From Scolanthus callimorphus (Eukaryota; Cnidaria; Anthozoa; Actiniaria; Edwardsiidae): DNA of 64,000 nt. Location: positions 10,315,573-10,379,572 of the forward strand of contig CM066915.1 of the NCBI GenBank assembly GCA_033964015.1. The letters are read 5' to 3'. Under the pieces are notes generated by a model. That model did no database searches, was not told the DNA's origin, and worked only from the letters and a program-made list of their open reading frames with translations. Every line of letters begins with the position of its first letter. Position 1 is the first letter of the stretch. Position numbers and translations under genes: made by a program. Below, piece by piece: positions 32,935-46,380 of this stretch.

Positions 32935-34124
32935 CATGGATTCACACTGCACCTGCACTCGCGTCGAATTTTAATTTTTCACACCAGCACAGCACAGCAC
33001 ACGCCCACAAGAATCTTCCGCACAGAAGGAGGTGGGCTCATAAGGAAGAAGAAGAAGAAGAAGAAGAAGGCAAAAACTAAGACAAAAACTTCAAATCGAG
33101 ATTATTGCTTGTAGGCAATGGAGCGTAATTCGAACATGGCCTATTCAACAAATCCCGCCAGTACAGTATTACTCCGATAGTTTTAATCCGATTGCAGCCA
33201 AAGTTCACATGTGAGTAGCTCATCCGACGTTCGAGGTGCGTATGGTTCTTTACTTTTTCAAATTAACGAATTTTGGCGGGGAAAATGACGTCATCAAAAT
33301 GCTATGAAAATTTCAAATAGTTGTTACGACTATATTAGTAGGTGCATTAGAAAGAGATAGTCTAGAAAGACTCAAAACTGGAAAAAATATTGCGTTAGAA
33401 AGTTATGAATTTTTTTAAGTTTTAATTTTGTGCTATTTTTAGAACAAGACAGAACATTGAAATTTGAAAATTCATATTTTCCAAAATTCAGATTAAAAAG
33501 GAAATTTCTGGAATGTATGTTAAGAAGGCTGCCTACAGGCAGCACTTCATCTTGCATTTGATCTGTCACAATTCTGAAATATCTTTACGTGTGTATTTGA
33601 AATTTTGACCATTTGCTGTAATCTATATATTAATACCGTAAGAGAAATCGTGTCCGCACTCACTCCGCTTAGCCCTGAAGCTGTGCCGCCAAAGAAGTTC
33701 ACAGACCTGATGGGAAGGTGGAAAACCCGACAGTGAGGGGTGTTTTTGTTGGAAAATATTCACCTTAAGCTAAGTTCTAATTCAAGCAATTTCTTAAGCC
33801 TGGGACAAAGCCGCCATCGCCGCCATTTTGAAATCTCCCACAGAAACTAAAATTAAAGAACTCAGTTCGTAGCCGAAAGCACCAGAGACATTCAAACCTA
33901 AATGGTTGTCTTACATAATACATACAGGAATGTGCAGGGATAATTATAATTCGAAAGCTTTGATCTGAGAAAAATTTTCATTCAGGTTTGGACAAACGTA
34001 CACACTACCTTGCTTCCCCCAATCGCGCGCTAAGGGGCACCGCGGAAATACGTTTTTGTGACGTCACATCCCGTGGCCAGCGGCTAAACCCATTAGGCTT
34101 TTTCCGTTCTCAGGTTGCAAAGAA
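32935..34124. other. Intergenic, repeat-derived
   Basis: (GAA)n run at about 33041-33069. The segment at 33753-33820 ('ctaagttctaattcaagc', 'gggacaaagccg') is similar to 38018-38082. 'caccgcggaaatacgttttt' (about 34040) recurs inverted near 37850. No gene seen. Confidence 0.4.
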
Positions 34125-34364
34125 ATGAAAAGAAGGGAGACGAATGTGTACCTCGAATATTTCGCCAATATAAAGGATTTTGTTTCTATTTACGGTTATT
34201 CTTCACTTGAAGGAGTTGCTTTAGCAGAAAATCATGCTAAAGAGGAACGTTTAGTTAGTGAGTGGTTTGAATTAGTGGAATTTTCGGGCGCCCAACAGGC
34301 GAGGTGTGACCACCTATCTCAAGACTTCGAAGAAACTTTTTTTTCAAAACATGCAAGGCAATAG
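34125..34364 (+). CDS. Unrecognised 79-residue frame
   Basis: ATG after a possible acceptor ('ttccgttctcag'), encoding a moderately acidic, helical-looking peptide without known motifs. A good donor (CCAAG|GTGAGT) lies near 34443 but in unclear frame. It may be an exon of a decayed gene or chance. Confidence 0.15.
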   Translation: MKRRETNVYLEYFANIKDFVSIYGYSSLEGVALAENHAKEERLVSEWFELVEFSGAQQARCDHLSQDFEETFFSKHARQ

Positions 34365-36420
34365 TTTCATGGCTTATCTATTGCTCTGTTGATTAGAGGA
34401 TTGACTTGGCAACTTTAGTAATCAATCATAGCATGCGATCCAAGGTGAGTTTTTCCCTTTGTCCTTTTGGAGAATAGTTTTCGTCCCAGTTTACAGTTCC
34501 TATCTAGAATACTGTTTGTTGTTGTTTTTATAAAGAGACTTGTATCAAACATCGTCATGCATTATTGGAAGAAATGGCAGCTCATTTTTACAGAAAAAAC
34601 ATCCCCCAAACCCACGCATATTTTATAGTGACTTGTGCCTGGATTAGCGCATGAATGGTAAATTTTTCCCATTCGTTTCCTTTACAGGACAAGTGTCATT
34701 ATTTACAAGAACGGATTTGCAATAATCATGCTACAGACTTGAACCATTGAAGAACAGCCAAGGTTGCAAATTATTTCTGAGATTGCAAAGAATAGAGAAG
34801 AATGTTGACAAGGGAGTGAATTGCTTTGCCAGTATAAAAGGGGATTTTCATTCTTTAAAATTACGTACTTTGGGGCCTGGATCAGGGTAATTTTGCCTGA
34901 TTTTCTAGAGGGTTTAACAGGTACTTTTCAAATACAGACATATTGTCATTCAAAAGTGCTAACATTACTTTCCTAAATAATCTCTTCCCTGTGACAATGG
35001 GGAGGTGGGAGTTTCAATTGACTTGTGCATCATCGAATTGCAAAGACTGGCTTTGATTCCCACCCTGAGGGGATGGGGGTGTAATTCGTATAATGGACTA
35101 TAATGAATATTTAACCATTATCCTGCGACATTGCGCAGAATATTGTCTGATACTTAGCCGAAATCAGACGATATATCAGGATAAATCAGACGATATTCGA
35201 CTGCAAAATCGAGCAGGGATAATGGTTTTATTATTCAGCATATCGATAGCACAAACCCCCCTGAAAAACATTACTTTTGTGTATTATTTACGAGCTCAAC
35301 ACATCACATTTTCCTCAGCGATGGATATCGCAGGATATCTCTTCTGTCATACACAGAAGACAGCTATTGGGGTTCCAATGACCATATTTGGGCAGTGCAT
35401 CGATGTGCTGAATAATAAAAGTGTTAGCTGTGATGGTACAATGGCAATCCTATATACTTTCCTACTTTCCTGTATTATTTCAGAAAGCTTTGACATTCAT
35501 TATCTCTGGTCTCAGTGATACCACTGATACATGACTACCACTGCTTTTTTTGGTCGAACTTCACCGCTACCACTTTCTTTCATGAGAACCTATTCAAAAT
35601 CACACCAAAGTAAAGGCAATAGATATCAAACTTTTGACATATGCCTATTAGAATCATCATCTTTAGTTCTCTACTGCTTTGGAGAGGGAGCAGAAGACAA
35701 AAAATATGCAGAGTCAAATTGTGAAACCAGAAATTATCCCTGGAATTCCTTGCATGAATTTTACAGACTCATTCAATACATTTTAAGGTGATGAGAACAT
35801 TAAAGTCCACTGATACAGAAAGGACCAACCCAGCAACGGCAAACATTTTGAGATACTTGTGTATGGCAGGTAAATACAACAAATGTATGAAAAAATCCTG
35901 AGAGTGACAATGTGTGGTTCCAGAAAACATCCATACCCCCCTGGAAGGGTGTTCAAACGTGACCCACCCACCCCCCTGGAATTTCGAAGGAAAAATACAG
36001 TATTTTTATGGAAATGATAAGGTGATTTGACTCCCCACCCCTACGGAATTTCCAATGCCCTTCCGCACAATGCTATTCTTATTAGCAAACAAGTCCATAT
36101 AACCACTTAGGCTACACAGTGCCAATAAAATATGTTTATGTCTATGCAGGTGAAATGCATGAACATTTTTGCAATCATTATGCATGTGAGAGGCTTGTGA
36201 CAACCACCTAATGGACAATTCTAGGACATTTATGTACCCCTGGGATGGGCAGCATTTGGAAATTCTGATTCTGCTTGCATGGGGGGGGGGGGGGGGTGGA
36301 ACAGGAAGCTACTTGAACCTTGATGGAATTCTATATGCATGGGGGAGAGGGTACCGGTAAGCCATTTTTAAATCGTGCATACGCATAGCGTATTCATGAG
36401 TTATTGTAGTGGGCCAGAAG
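34365..36420. other. Intergenic, no gene recognised
   Basis: A 141-residue frame (35093-35518) has no recognisable motif and contains short internal repeats ('aatcagacgatat'), so I do not call it. 35915-36060 is a copy of the repeat seen at 13810-13960. A G-run lies near 36281-36297. Confidence 0.35.
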
Positions 36421-36429
36421 TCACTCGCT

Positions 36430-36910
36430 CGCTCATAACTCAAGTGTTAGCTCATGACGTCATCTAAACTAAACAAATTAATATCTCGAGAACGATACAT
36501 CGCTAGGTGACCAAAACTTGGAAAGAGTTATCTGAGTGACAAAGGGGGTCCAGCAACAAAGTCACATGAAATTACGTCATCGATGACGTCATCAAAACCA
36601 GAAAAAATAATATCTCGAGAACAAAACATCGCTAGGTGACCAAACTTGGACAAAGTTATCTGAGTGACAAAGGGGGTCCATGACATTACGTGATGATGTC
36701 ATCAAAACTAGAAAAATTAATATCTCGAGAACGGAACATCGCTAAATGGCCAAACTTGGACAAAGTTATCTGAGTGACAACGGGCGTCCAGTACCAAGGT
36801 CATGTGGTATAACGTCATCGATGACATCATCACAACTAGAAAATTGATATCTTGGGAAGGGAACAGGACCAAAAGTCCAAAACTTGGATAAACAGTATCC
36901 ACGATTTCAC
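36430..36910. repeat. About 115-bp tandem repeat with TGACGTCA sites
   Basis: Four imperfect units, each with 'aatatctcgagaac', 'acatcgctaggtgaccaa', 'gttatctgagtgacaaaggg' and 'acgtcatcgatgacgtcatc'. The last is more diverged. Confidence 0.8.
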
Positions 36911-38480
36911 CGAGGCACTCGGTGCCTTTGACCATTTTCCATCACACAAGTGAGAAAATCTTGCAATCATGAAAATGGCATAATTTAATAATATGAAGAT
37001 TGTTCAACCATGCTTCAAAGTGAAGCTAGAGAATGAAATATACATCCATATGGCCTTCATTTTGTTGATGCAGTAATTTTCTTATCCTTTTTTGAGAAAA
37101 GAATAACTATTGAAGTTTTGCAAACAAAAACAGCAAAATTTGTGACATTGATTGCTCACCAGATTTGAATACTAATTCAGTGCAAGCTTCAGTGCAAGAT
37201 ATATTTTTGTTTTCTAGCAAGTCATTTTGTGTGACCATAGTTAGTAGATGTGTTACCAAATACAACGTATTAAAGAACTAAATCTGAGTATCTGACCCTT
37301 GGGGTTTTGTGAGCCAAAACAAAAGCAAATAAATACAAAATACAGGGAGCAAATTGGAATGTAAGAACATGTGAGTTGCAATGAAAGAGCACGTGATTGA
37401 TATTTCAAGGGGAATACAAAAACCTAAGTGGTTATTATCACATTACTAAGTCAGGTTATCACATTAATAATTGATAATCACATTACTGTATCAAATATTT
37501 TACTCGAATTATGTACTTTTGCGTCCTCCCAACGTGCTGCATGAAATCTTCTGTAATGAGCTTCAACAAAATCATGAATACCGTGCGGAAAACTCCGACT
37601 TCCGAGTTTGTCTCCTAAAGTTCGCCCCGTGTGCAAACTTTGTTAAAGCTGTGCACAATATATGTGTTGTAAAATTTAGTGCTACAACTTTCGCCAGAAT
37701 ATTAAAACTAAGTTTTACGTTTCCACACTAAGTTTTGGACTTTTGTTGACCCGGCTGGGGTATCGGGGAAAACAATTCAAAGTTGCCGGCCTTTTGTAAT
37801 TTTGGGGCGTTGCTGCTGACCAGCTAAAAAGTGTGACCGGGCGAACAAAAACGTATTTCCGCGGTGCCGCGCTAAGGCATGCTAAGAGGCGAAATGACAC
37901 ATTTACAAAGAAAGACATGAATAACATTCCCTAAGTATAAATCCTGGCGGCTGTATCGCAAAACGAAGGACACAATCCCAAGAGAAGGATGAAATCTCTC
38001 CAGGGTGTGTTTAATTTGTTGGAAAGATTCACTTTGGGCTAAGTTGTAATTCAAGCGATTTTTAAGCGAGGGACAAAGCCGAAAACAATATAAATCATAA
38101 ACTAAAAAAATTCTTACAAGATTTTTACTTGACTGTTTCTCTTCTCCCCTAACTGAGATATGATAAACATACAAAAAATTCCGAAGTCAAATGGGTTTTA
38201 TGTTTTTGGCTTTAAGTTTTCAATTTTCGCGGGTTCTTTGACCGATTTGGGAGACGGACTCACGCCCGTGATTTTGCCTCACCAAAATCAGGGAGACCAG
38301 TGCAAAAAGCCCTTTTGGGGGGAACTTATGCTGATGGGGGAACTCAGGGAAATCATGATCCCCTCCCCCGATCCATATGGCCATTGTGATTTTTTTCCTT
38401 TTCCTGTTTTTATAAAAACAGAGAACACTTTAAGTAAATAAATGTCTTCCTTACACTCCGTGAATTTTTCACGGGCATCA
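36911..38480. other. Intergenic, repeat-derived
   Basis: 37780-38100 contains segments similar to 33750-34060, partly inverted. Small frames (for example 37471-37731) have no recognisable motif. Confidence 0.35.
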
Positions 38481-38485
38481 GCTAG

Positions 38486-39045
38486 TAATAATAATAATAA
38501 TAAGTCTTTATTTTACTCCTAAAAAACATACGAGTAGTCAAAATGATAAAAAGATACAGCGCTGAAAATATTTACAGTGAATAATTATGACGATAAATAA
38601 TTATGACGATAAAACGTTACAAAGCTAGAAATTTAGATATAAATTGTATTTTCAAGATAAATCAATTTATTATATGGCTACGATAGTGCGCGCTCTCTGA
38701 TTGGCTGATTTCCGGTCTGATATTTTCCCATCTCAGACCGTTACCATGACAATTTGTCCGGAACGCGTATCAGATTTGCGACTTTGTTTACAATTGTTTA
38801 CCACAGATAACCTTGCGGAGAACAAAGTCTAGGACACAATTACGAAGAGGAACGGAGCTAGAGTATCCCCCTGAAGCACGCCAGCACAGATTTCAGACTC
38901 GTCAGTCTCACGTCTGGGGTCACCACCTTCGCGCGAGTACCTGAGAACATCAATAGCCCTCGGTAGATTGGGATGGACGCCATATGCCTTTAGGATTCTT
39001 CATCATACTTCCTCGGTTGATAGAATCGAAGATTTTCTTGAAAAA
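38486..39045 (-). pseudogene. Non-LTR retrotransposon remnant (RT fragment and tail)
   Basis: The minus strand at about 39045-38815 encodes an RT piece in two frames: IFDSINRGSMM, then after a one-base shift ILKAYGVHPNL and GVLQGDTLAPFLFVIV, ending in a TAG where the family continues LD. About 300 bases downstream, 'aataataataagtctttatt' (38486-38515) is the inverse of a LINE tail in the same orientation. The catalytic box is not preserved. Confidence 0.6.
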
Positions 39046-39556
39046 GTATTTACGTAGCGGAAAGCACCTGGGAACATTCCAAGTTCACACCTCCTCCCTA
39101 GTCCGCTCAAGGTTCTAAAGCATTTGCAGTTTTCATCTGCTGTAATTTTTATTGAAACTTCAGCCTGGTTTCACATTCCAGCATGGGCGAGTGTACCACC
39201 TCTTCTATGGTTCAGTAGACGGAACCTGTCACGTTTAAGCTTTTATTAGCTCTAGAAGGACGTATTTCGCAGTAAAATAAATAGTTTTTGTCTAATTGTC
39301 ATCCTTCACAGCAGGAACTGGAACTGGAGCTCGGTTTGATACGAAAAAAGAAAACTAGCGGCCCGTCACAGACCTAGTGTGACCAGTTTCGCTCATTGAA
39401 CCGAATAACACGAGCAAAATTCAATGCTGAAATGTGAGGAATAGACTAAATTCTAAACAAATTTGCAAATGCAGCAGCTTTAGAACCTTGTTCAGAGCTA
39501 GCAAGAAGGTGGTGAACTTTGAAATGTTCCCAGGCGCCTTCCGCTACGTAAATATT
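39046..39556. repeat. Foldback repeat
   Basis: 'tacgtagcggaaagcacctg' (about 39051) returns inverted at about 39530-39552, and 'caaggttctaaagc' at 39109 returns inverted near 39475. The loop of about 350 bases has no gene. Confidence 0.65.
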
Positions 39557-39559
39557 TTT

Positions 39560-40816
39560 TCTTACGCGGATAGTATCTCGCTAAAATATGGTCAATTTTA
39601 TGTTAAGTGCGATTGTGTTAAGTGCGTTTTTGTCTGGAGCCTTAGTTGTGTTCGAAATGATACTTTGCAAAATTGCTCAAAAATTTTAAGTTTGCGTTGA
39701 TGTTCATCAAGGAAAGCACTCTTTGGGATCAAATTTGGCAGCGAAGAAGTTGTATACCTTGGGATGAATTTCTGGGTAACAGATTTCGCAAGCCTATTTC
39801 AAAACCCATCAAATTTTATAATTATTAGAGAGGAAGTGAAACTATTTGAATTTCAAAAGCAAAAAAGTCGCCTGGAATATCTATTGAAGTCGGCTTGAAA
39901 TCTATTGAAATTTTCTCTAAACTTCGTATACATATAGAGAATTACCTAAAGATCAGCGCTTGGTGTGCCACTTGAAAAGTTTAGATCAAATTCCTTGGGA
40001 GCTTTTGCTATTTAAAAATAGTGACCCCCTTTTCGGTTGCTATGGAAATTGATTACAATAAGTCATGCATCATCTTGTACTTTGATCTTTCTACAGCAAG
40101 ACAAAAGTTCAAAGCCACAGGTATAAGTAGATTTCAGAATTGTTTGCTGTCAAAGTAAAGCGGTCAAGCGCAAGAAAAACTGTAGGCAGCCTCCTTAAAA
40201 GACTGTCGAAAAGAATATTCGTTAAGAAAGTCCCATTTTTGTAAAATGTACCAACATTTATTTTTGTTTTAGGCATTTAGAGGGTGATTACAAAAACAAG
40301 GTTAATGATTTAATAACATCATATTTTGATACCATAAGTTTGGCCGTTAGTTTAATATATAAAGATTTTAGTAGGTATATTTCAGTGGAATGCCATTGTG
40401 TTCGTCCATTTCAATATCCGGATCAACATCCATCCCATTATTGGGCTTGCGTTGTCCTATCTTTTGCCTTACTCTGTCGCCACATGTGTCCAACGCACAA
40501 TTCATCAGTCGAAATAATCTGTGATCCTTGCGCTTGAATGTCCACAAAGCCAAAAGTACTGTAGTCATGATTCCGATGCAACACTAATGAAAAACATAAA
40601 TACATAAAACAATGTTTGAATGAATGAACCTTTGTACACATATTAGGCCATGTGCACTATTGCGTCATTTTACTAACAACTACCAAAATCATTTTCTGTT
40701 TATCCTAGTTTAAGGTGACTCCACAAAAAGTCCAAGCGGATTTTCTGTAAATATAAATTCGGTCATAACTTTTATAATAATCGTGTGACGGATATCAAAC
40801 TTCTATTGGCCCTGCT
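39560..40816. other. Intergenic; contains a dispersed-repeat end
   Basis: 'gtaggcagcctccttaa' at about 40184 also occurs at about 51009 and, inverted and less exact, near 33526, so it marks the end of a dispersed repeat family. No gene recognised. Confidence 0.35.
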
Positions 40817-41091
40817 AGCAGAGGCCTCTTTTCTCTGCATTTCGCTGGCTGAGGTTTGCGAGGAAAAGATACCTCTGCGCTGGGTCGAAACTCGCTTTCT
40901 TTTACCGCCGTCCACAACCTTGGACGGTTTGCTGACCGTTTCTTGAGCCCACTATATGCGCACGCATATCTACAGACGTTTTCCGCTGAGGGGCTCAAAT
41001 AATATCAGCGGAAATTGTTTCGAGCCAGCGCAGAGTTCTCTTTTCCTCGCGAACCTCAGCCAGCGAAATGCAGAGAAATGAGGCCTCTGCT
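40817..41091. mobile_element. 275-bp MITE
   Basis: Ends AGCAGAGGCCTC ... GAGGCCTCTGCT. The inverted match extends about 75 bases ('tctgcatttcgctggctgag', 'gcgaggaaaag', 'ctctgcgctgg'). No target duplication was clear. Confidence 0.75.
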
Positions 41092-42279
41092 CGGTTTCGC
41101 CACGACCTCACACAACAAGTGGCATGTGTAGCTCGGAACATCTGCCAGGAATGCGAAGGTTTCGACACCAGCATAAACTCGCAAGCCTGGCCTCACTTTG
41201 ACGAGCGCATGCTCTTTACAAATTTCCCACCTGCTCCTCAGGACACGTCACAAGAAAGCTCGACCCGGTAATCCCATTATCGGCTTGTTAACCACAGAGA
41301 GACCAAAAGGGCATAATCGGCTACTTTTTGGCTGCGCGTACTGAGCTGGGGTTTTATCTAAATCGCACGTATCATACATCAATTTAAAGCTTGAAACGCG
41401 TAGAATTCGTCCCATTTCGCTCTTTTCAGGGGTGATATGCACTTTAAAGTCACGCAACTGGGCAGCTGTTCAGCGCATCTCAAAACAAAGAAGTATCGTC
41501 CCGTACATCTCGAACCCAGAGCTCCCCAGCTCGTCTCCTCCACAGGGAGATCACCCTTCTGGTAAAATAGAAATAAATGTGTTATTTTGATATTTTCTTC
41601 TCTGTTCTTTTATCTGTCAATGGGAATCCTGTGTATTGTTTATCTCTTGGACCCTAGGGAACGAGATTACGTCATGTTACTTTCTGATTGGCCACTATCA
41701 GTAATTTTCATAACAAAGGAATCTATTGACCTTCAGACGCTAGTGAATACTAGCAAGGGAGGAAACTCGACGCGATTCTTCGTACAGGTTATGCCTCTCG
41801 TTGAGGGCGACGGGGTGATTAGGTATTCAACTACATTTACATAATAAATGAACTTCCGTTGAATGCGTGACAGTATAAACAATTGCAAAACGAAATGAAA
41901 CATGTTTGATACCAAATGAGTGACGTTGCAACATTTAATGCAGCACACTGGTGAGTGAATAACTAATAGTATTTGCAATAAATTGTTGACCAGTTAAAAT
42001 ATGTTATCTAATATAACTTTACTTCCACGGTTATTTTCAGGCTCATTGCGAATTTTGTGAGTTCAGAGGACAGTAGGTTGCGAGTGGGGGAATTGAAAGA
42101 TTTATACGTAGCTGCATCACCGAAAGACCACACATCGACCGCCCGAGCTAGGACATTTGATTAAGCAAATATTTCCTTCGTTCAAGCGAGTGTACGGCAG
42201 AAAACCAGTTCAATAGGCTGTCAGAGAATACTTTTACGTCGGCCTAAGTCGAGTTAGTGCGTCAATTGATAATATTGCT
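41092..42279. other. Intergenic, no gene recognised
   Basis: Includes 'ttcgtacaggttatgcct...gttgagggcgacgg' (41779-41813), whose inverse occurs at 62680-62717. Otherwise nothing seen. Confidence 0.3.
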
Positions 42280-42700
42280 ATGTGGGACGACGTAATCTGC
42301 ATGTCCCCCAAATTCGGTTTTGCTCTCATTAAACAAAATGATGGGTATTGTGAGTTTATCAATAATGAAACGGACGAGCTCTGCGATGGATTCCCAGTAA
42401 TTAGAACTGTCTGGTTATACATTAACTGGGCTTTTAAATTATTTGTGTGTGGCCAAGAAGTGAAACAGATAAACAGTGTATTTGTGTTCTCTGAAGTTGA
42501 TAAGTCCATGGAAGCATTGAACAATCTTTTCTACTTAGTATCAATCATGCTAATTTCCCGCGGTTTTGTTGTTCCAAAGCAGGAAAATTGTTCCAAAGGC
42601 GCGGAATGCTATGACGGGGGGCGATTTAAAACATGGGCATGCGTTAGTGGGCAACGCGTGTGTTTCCAGTCGGTGCGGTGTGAAGTTGTTTTGCCATTAA
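42280..42700 (+). pseudogene. Possible N-terminal exon of the P-element-like transposase gene
   Basis: An ATG-initiated frame with FVCGQEVKQ, a Leu-rich helical part, and FQSVRCEVVLPLT near the end. It lies 760 bases upstream of the coiled-coil exon on the same strand, and its layout suits the N-terminal part of THAP9-like cnidarian proteins. After about 42710 the frame enters a dispersed repeat ('ttaaggcctgggt', also at 45398), so the true exon probably ends before that. No THAP zinc finger is visible. Confidence 0.35.
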
Positions 42701-43461
42701 CACCACTCAGGAGAGTTAAGGCCTGGGTCTCATTTGCCTTCAAAATGGCGGATCAAAAACGTTAGGGGGTGGTCTGTCTTCAGTGGCTTTGCTACTTTGC
42801 TGACCACAGTCAAACATGGTTAAGGTTGTTAACGGTCATGAAACAAGTAAATAGTATGTTTTGTTTCCATGGAAACATGGAATGCGACCTTTGAACCTTA
42901 CCTTAAAGCAATTTCCAAACAAGCCCTCGGCAGGCCGGGAAAACTTTCAAACTCTGAGGATTTAACAATGTGATGTGTTTAAGGCCATCACAGGTATATC
43001 TGATCCAATTCGAAAACGTGGACATTTCATTAGGAATCCTATTTTAGGACACTTTGAAATTTGATACCCTTTAATAACTTCGAAATTAAAAATGTTGTGC
43101 AAGATCGGAAATTGGAGTGATAAATACTACATTATTCCCTACCATTTCCATCTTGTGGTTTTATGAGTGGTGCGAATTTTCTGAACCTGCGGAGGCTCTG
43201 AAGTTTCATTTCTTAATATGGAGGTCAAAGGTTAGGATTTGGTTCCCATGGAAACACCAACAACTCAAATTAACAAGAATGACGATGTCTATGACATCAT
43301 ATCAACACAAGAAGCCTATCTTTAATTCACCCAAATTAAGGCCTGATTGAATGTTTTTAAAGGCGTGGCCACATGGACCCATGCCTTAAGTCACCTGAGC
43401 AATGGCCGATATATGCAGTGATTGCTATGCATTTAAGCAGAACACGCTAAGGACCTTTTAG

Positions 43462-43739
43462 AGCAACAATAAGCGAAGTTACAACATGTCGCTTGATGAA
43501 CTGAAAGAGCAACTCGAGATGGAAAAAAGAAGACGGAGCACTGCAGAGCGCAGAGAAATATACCACAGGGAGAAGGTACAACTCCAGATGGTAGAATTCG
43601 AAGAAGAGCAAAGTTCCGACTTCAATGAGCTGTTCAGTCGACTAAAAGAGGAGGAAGTTCCAGAGAACATGAAGCTTTTGTGGGAAGAACAAAAAAAGGC
43701 CTTTGAAACCAAGACACGAGGCTGCCGTTGGCACCCAAA
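43462..43739 (+). CDS. Transposase exon: coiled coil to WHPK
   Basis: 92 codons plus 2 bases. Begins SNNKRSYNMSLDEL and continues as a long charged helix (EKRRRSTAERRE), then VPENMKLLWEEQ, ending at WHPK on a GTAAGA donor. Other family members also have a helix directly before the catalytic fold. Confidence 0.6.
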
Positions 43740-44707
43740 GTAAGATTTTTTTTTTCTCTTTAATTGCAATTTGTGGCGAATCTTTTTATGCAATTCAATA
43801 CCTGAACTTGATGATTCGTTGAAAAATATTTATCCAAAAAATGTGAACCTCGACAAAAGGAAGTAGCCGGTCCTACCCTCCTTAGCTAAATCATGACCAC
43901 CCCCTTTGAATTCGAAATAAATGATTTTTCCATCTGAAGCTTACACCATAAAAGAAGCCAAATATCTGGTTGGCCCCGGGGTTGGCTCTTTCTGTTGTAT
44001 TTCCCCCAGTGGCAGTTCAGGTTATTGAAAAAGAGGGAGGGGGTGCGTTTTGGTTTTTCTTATTAAGGCTTTTAAAACCTTGTTTTTAGGCCTGCATGTT
44101 GCCGTTTTAAATCGTTTTTGCATCGCAATTAGAGGGGGTGCGCCCGCATCCAAAGCAGCACCCCTCTATCCGCCTTTCTCCCGCTCGCGATTGATCTTCC
44201 TTTCCTTTGTATTTAATGATACTGCGGCTCTGTTTGGCATAGTGGAACCGTAGCCCGGGAGGGCTATCATGAGCTTAGAGAGAGCGGGATGTTGAAGCTT
44301 CCTTCTGGCCGTCTTCACCGGTATTTCAAGAACTCCGTTTCTCAGAACCCTGGTTTCAATCCTGATGTGTTATCGTGGATGTGCAATGAAGCAGACAGGT
44401 TTAAGCTGGATGAGTTTGGAAGGAGTGGAGGGCTGATATTGGATAAGATGGCTATTCAGGTATATAAGCATCAGTGGCATAGATACAGTCCGGCGTATAC
44501 AAACCATTCAGCAATCGAACGAAATCGAACACAAGGATTTTAGGGATTTCGTCTGGCGAAATAAATCGAAAAGCTTAAAGCATAAATTAATAAAAATGGT
44601 AAGAACCGTCACGAACACCGTCGTATTCTGACTAATCCCTGAGAGATATATTTCACTTAAAAAGACGAAACAGAATAGCGCGAGAAATATATTTTTGCTT
44701 TCACCAG

Positions 44708-44810
44708 GAGGATCTTCAAATGAAATACATCGAAGGGAGAATGACCCTCGTAGGTATAGTTAACCTTGGCGATCATCATGAGGCCATGGCATTTATCTGT
44801 AGCAAAGAAG
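44708..44810 (+). CDS. Transposase exon: VNLGDH strand
   Basis: 103 bases, phase 0 in and phase 1 out. Encodes EDLQMKYIEGRMTLVGIVNL and GDHHEAMAF. Flanked by CACCAG and GTATGT. Short exon outside usual ORF length limits. Confidence 0.6.
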
Positions 44811-46380
44811 GTATGTACAATAGCTTAGCATGACATGTAAAAAGGTTTTAAAAGTTTTATACCTTAGTAATTGCCGCCTAATAGGAATTAGTTATTGCTA
44901 AAATATGAGCAGCATGGTTTTCTCTCCAAAAGATAAACATTGTCGACTGGAAACACGTCGAGCAAAGAAAAAATTGTACTCTTGAACCTGATAAGCTACG
45001 GTCTTTTCAAGGGTCTGCTCTGTTTTATAAAGAGTAAGAATTTGAACAGACTGACGCTTACAATTTGACATTTTAAAGACAAAATTGACAAAAGACAACT
45101 TGTAACAACAGCACCATCAAGCGATAAGTATGTATATACCGTAGTTTGCCACATTTCTATTTATTACGTTCCAGGTAATCAACATATGTATATCTAAACA
45201 TGTACTACTTGTCCACATTCCGTATGTTAATGTGTAGGAATTAAGCAGCCTATAAACATGTGTAAAGATAGAATTTCTAATTTTATTTTGCGTTCCAAAT
45301 GCCACATCTTGCAAAAATGTGGATCGTGAGATGAAATCTATGAATTCCTTTTTCATGTCTAGTCGACAGCGATAAATTAGCTCCCTCTCAGGTAACTTAA
45401 GGCCTGGGTGAAAGAAAAATCCAAAATGGCGGTCGTAAAACTGAGGGGGGTAGTCTATCTCTAAATCAATGCCTCTGAGGGATCCAATCAATTTGCATTT
45501 CAATACCTTTGGTCATTCTCAATCATTTTCACCCATGTTGGTCTCTATGGCAACAAAAGTATGACCTCTGACCTTTAATTTAATTTCTTGGAAAATGGCC
45601 TCTGCATTCGATGGCGAAAAGTTAAATAGTTCGCCTGAGTGTGTGATGGTGTTTGTTATCTAGTGTAGATTATTGATCTAACGAGGCTGTCTGGAAATGT
45701 TTTTTCGAATAGCTATATTTGTGATGATGTAATTTGATACCTCTCATTTACTTAAAATGAGGATAACTTGGAAAGCACGCCTCGTTGGAATGGTAATGTA
45801 CGCCCGACACTGGTCATAATAAGACCTATTGGGAAACCATTGGTATGACCCCCGTCGAATGCAGAGACCTGAAAGAAAATTGTGGCTTTGTCACGCTCTT
45901 ACAAGTCACGCAACCCGTTGACATGGTTACCAAATACATCAAATGAAACGTCTCACCGGGTAGAGCAACCTTAACGAAAAACATTCTACGCATGACATTT
46001 TATTTAGCCTAGGGAATTTTTTCAGTGTTTTTCGCATTTTTGTGAAAAGCACCCATGCCTTAATATACCTGTGAGCTTGTCTTGACCTCTCCGCGGCCGA
46101 CTTGCTCAGCATGCTTCCTAGCATTCTTTATTTGACGAAGGGAAACCTCGGGTAATAATTATTCTACTTGGGATTGACAATACTTGTCGCTAATGATAGA
46201 AAAGATCTGTGTTTTGGTAGCACGATTACTACATTATCTTCTGAACGCAAGCTTAACGCATGTGTTGCCATCCTTCCTGGCAACACATGCAGATGAAAGT
46301 TGACGTGGCTCGGTTATAGCTTGCCAAATATTTTCTTCTTGAGAAGCGGCTAGCGCTGGTAAAACTAGTGACACTACTTA

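Noticed and set aside
20643..32940. Target-site duplication around the gypsy element
   Set aside because: Flanks share at most 'cat' in offset positions; not convincing.
35093..35518. 141-codon plus-strand frame
   Set aside because: No motif, hydrophobic without clear membrane topology, contains short DNA repeats, and has no splice or neighbour support.
43479..43793. Ser-rich minus-strand frame of 104 codons
   Set aside because: Antisense shadow of the Glu/Lys-rich coiled-coil transposase exon.
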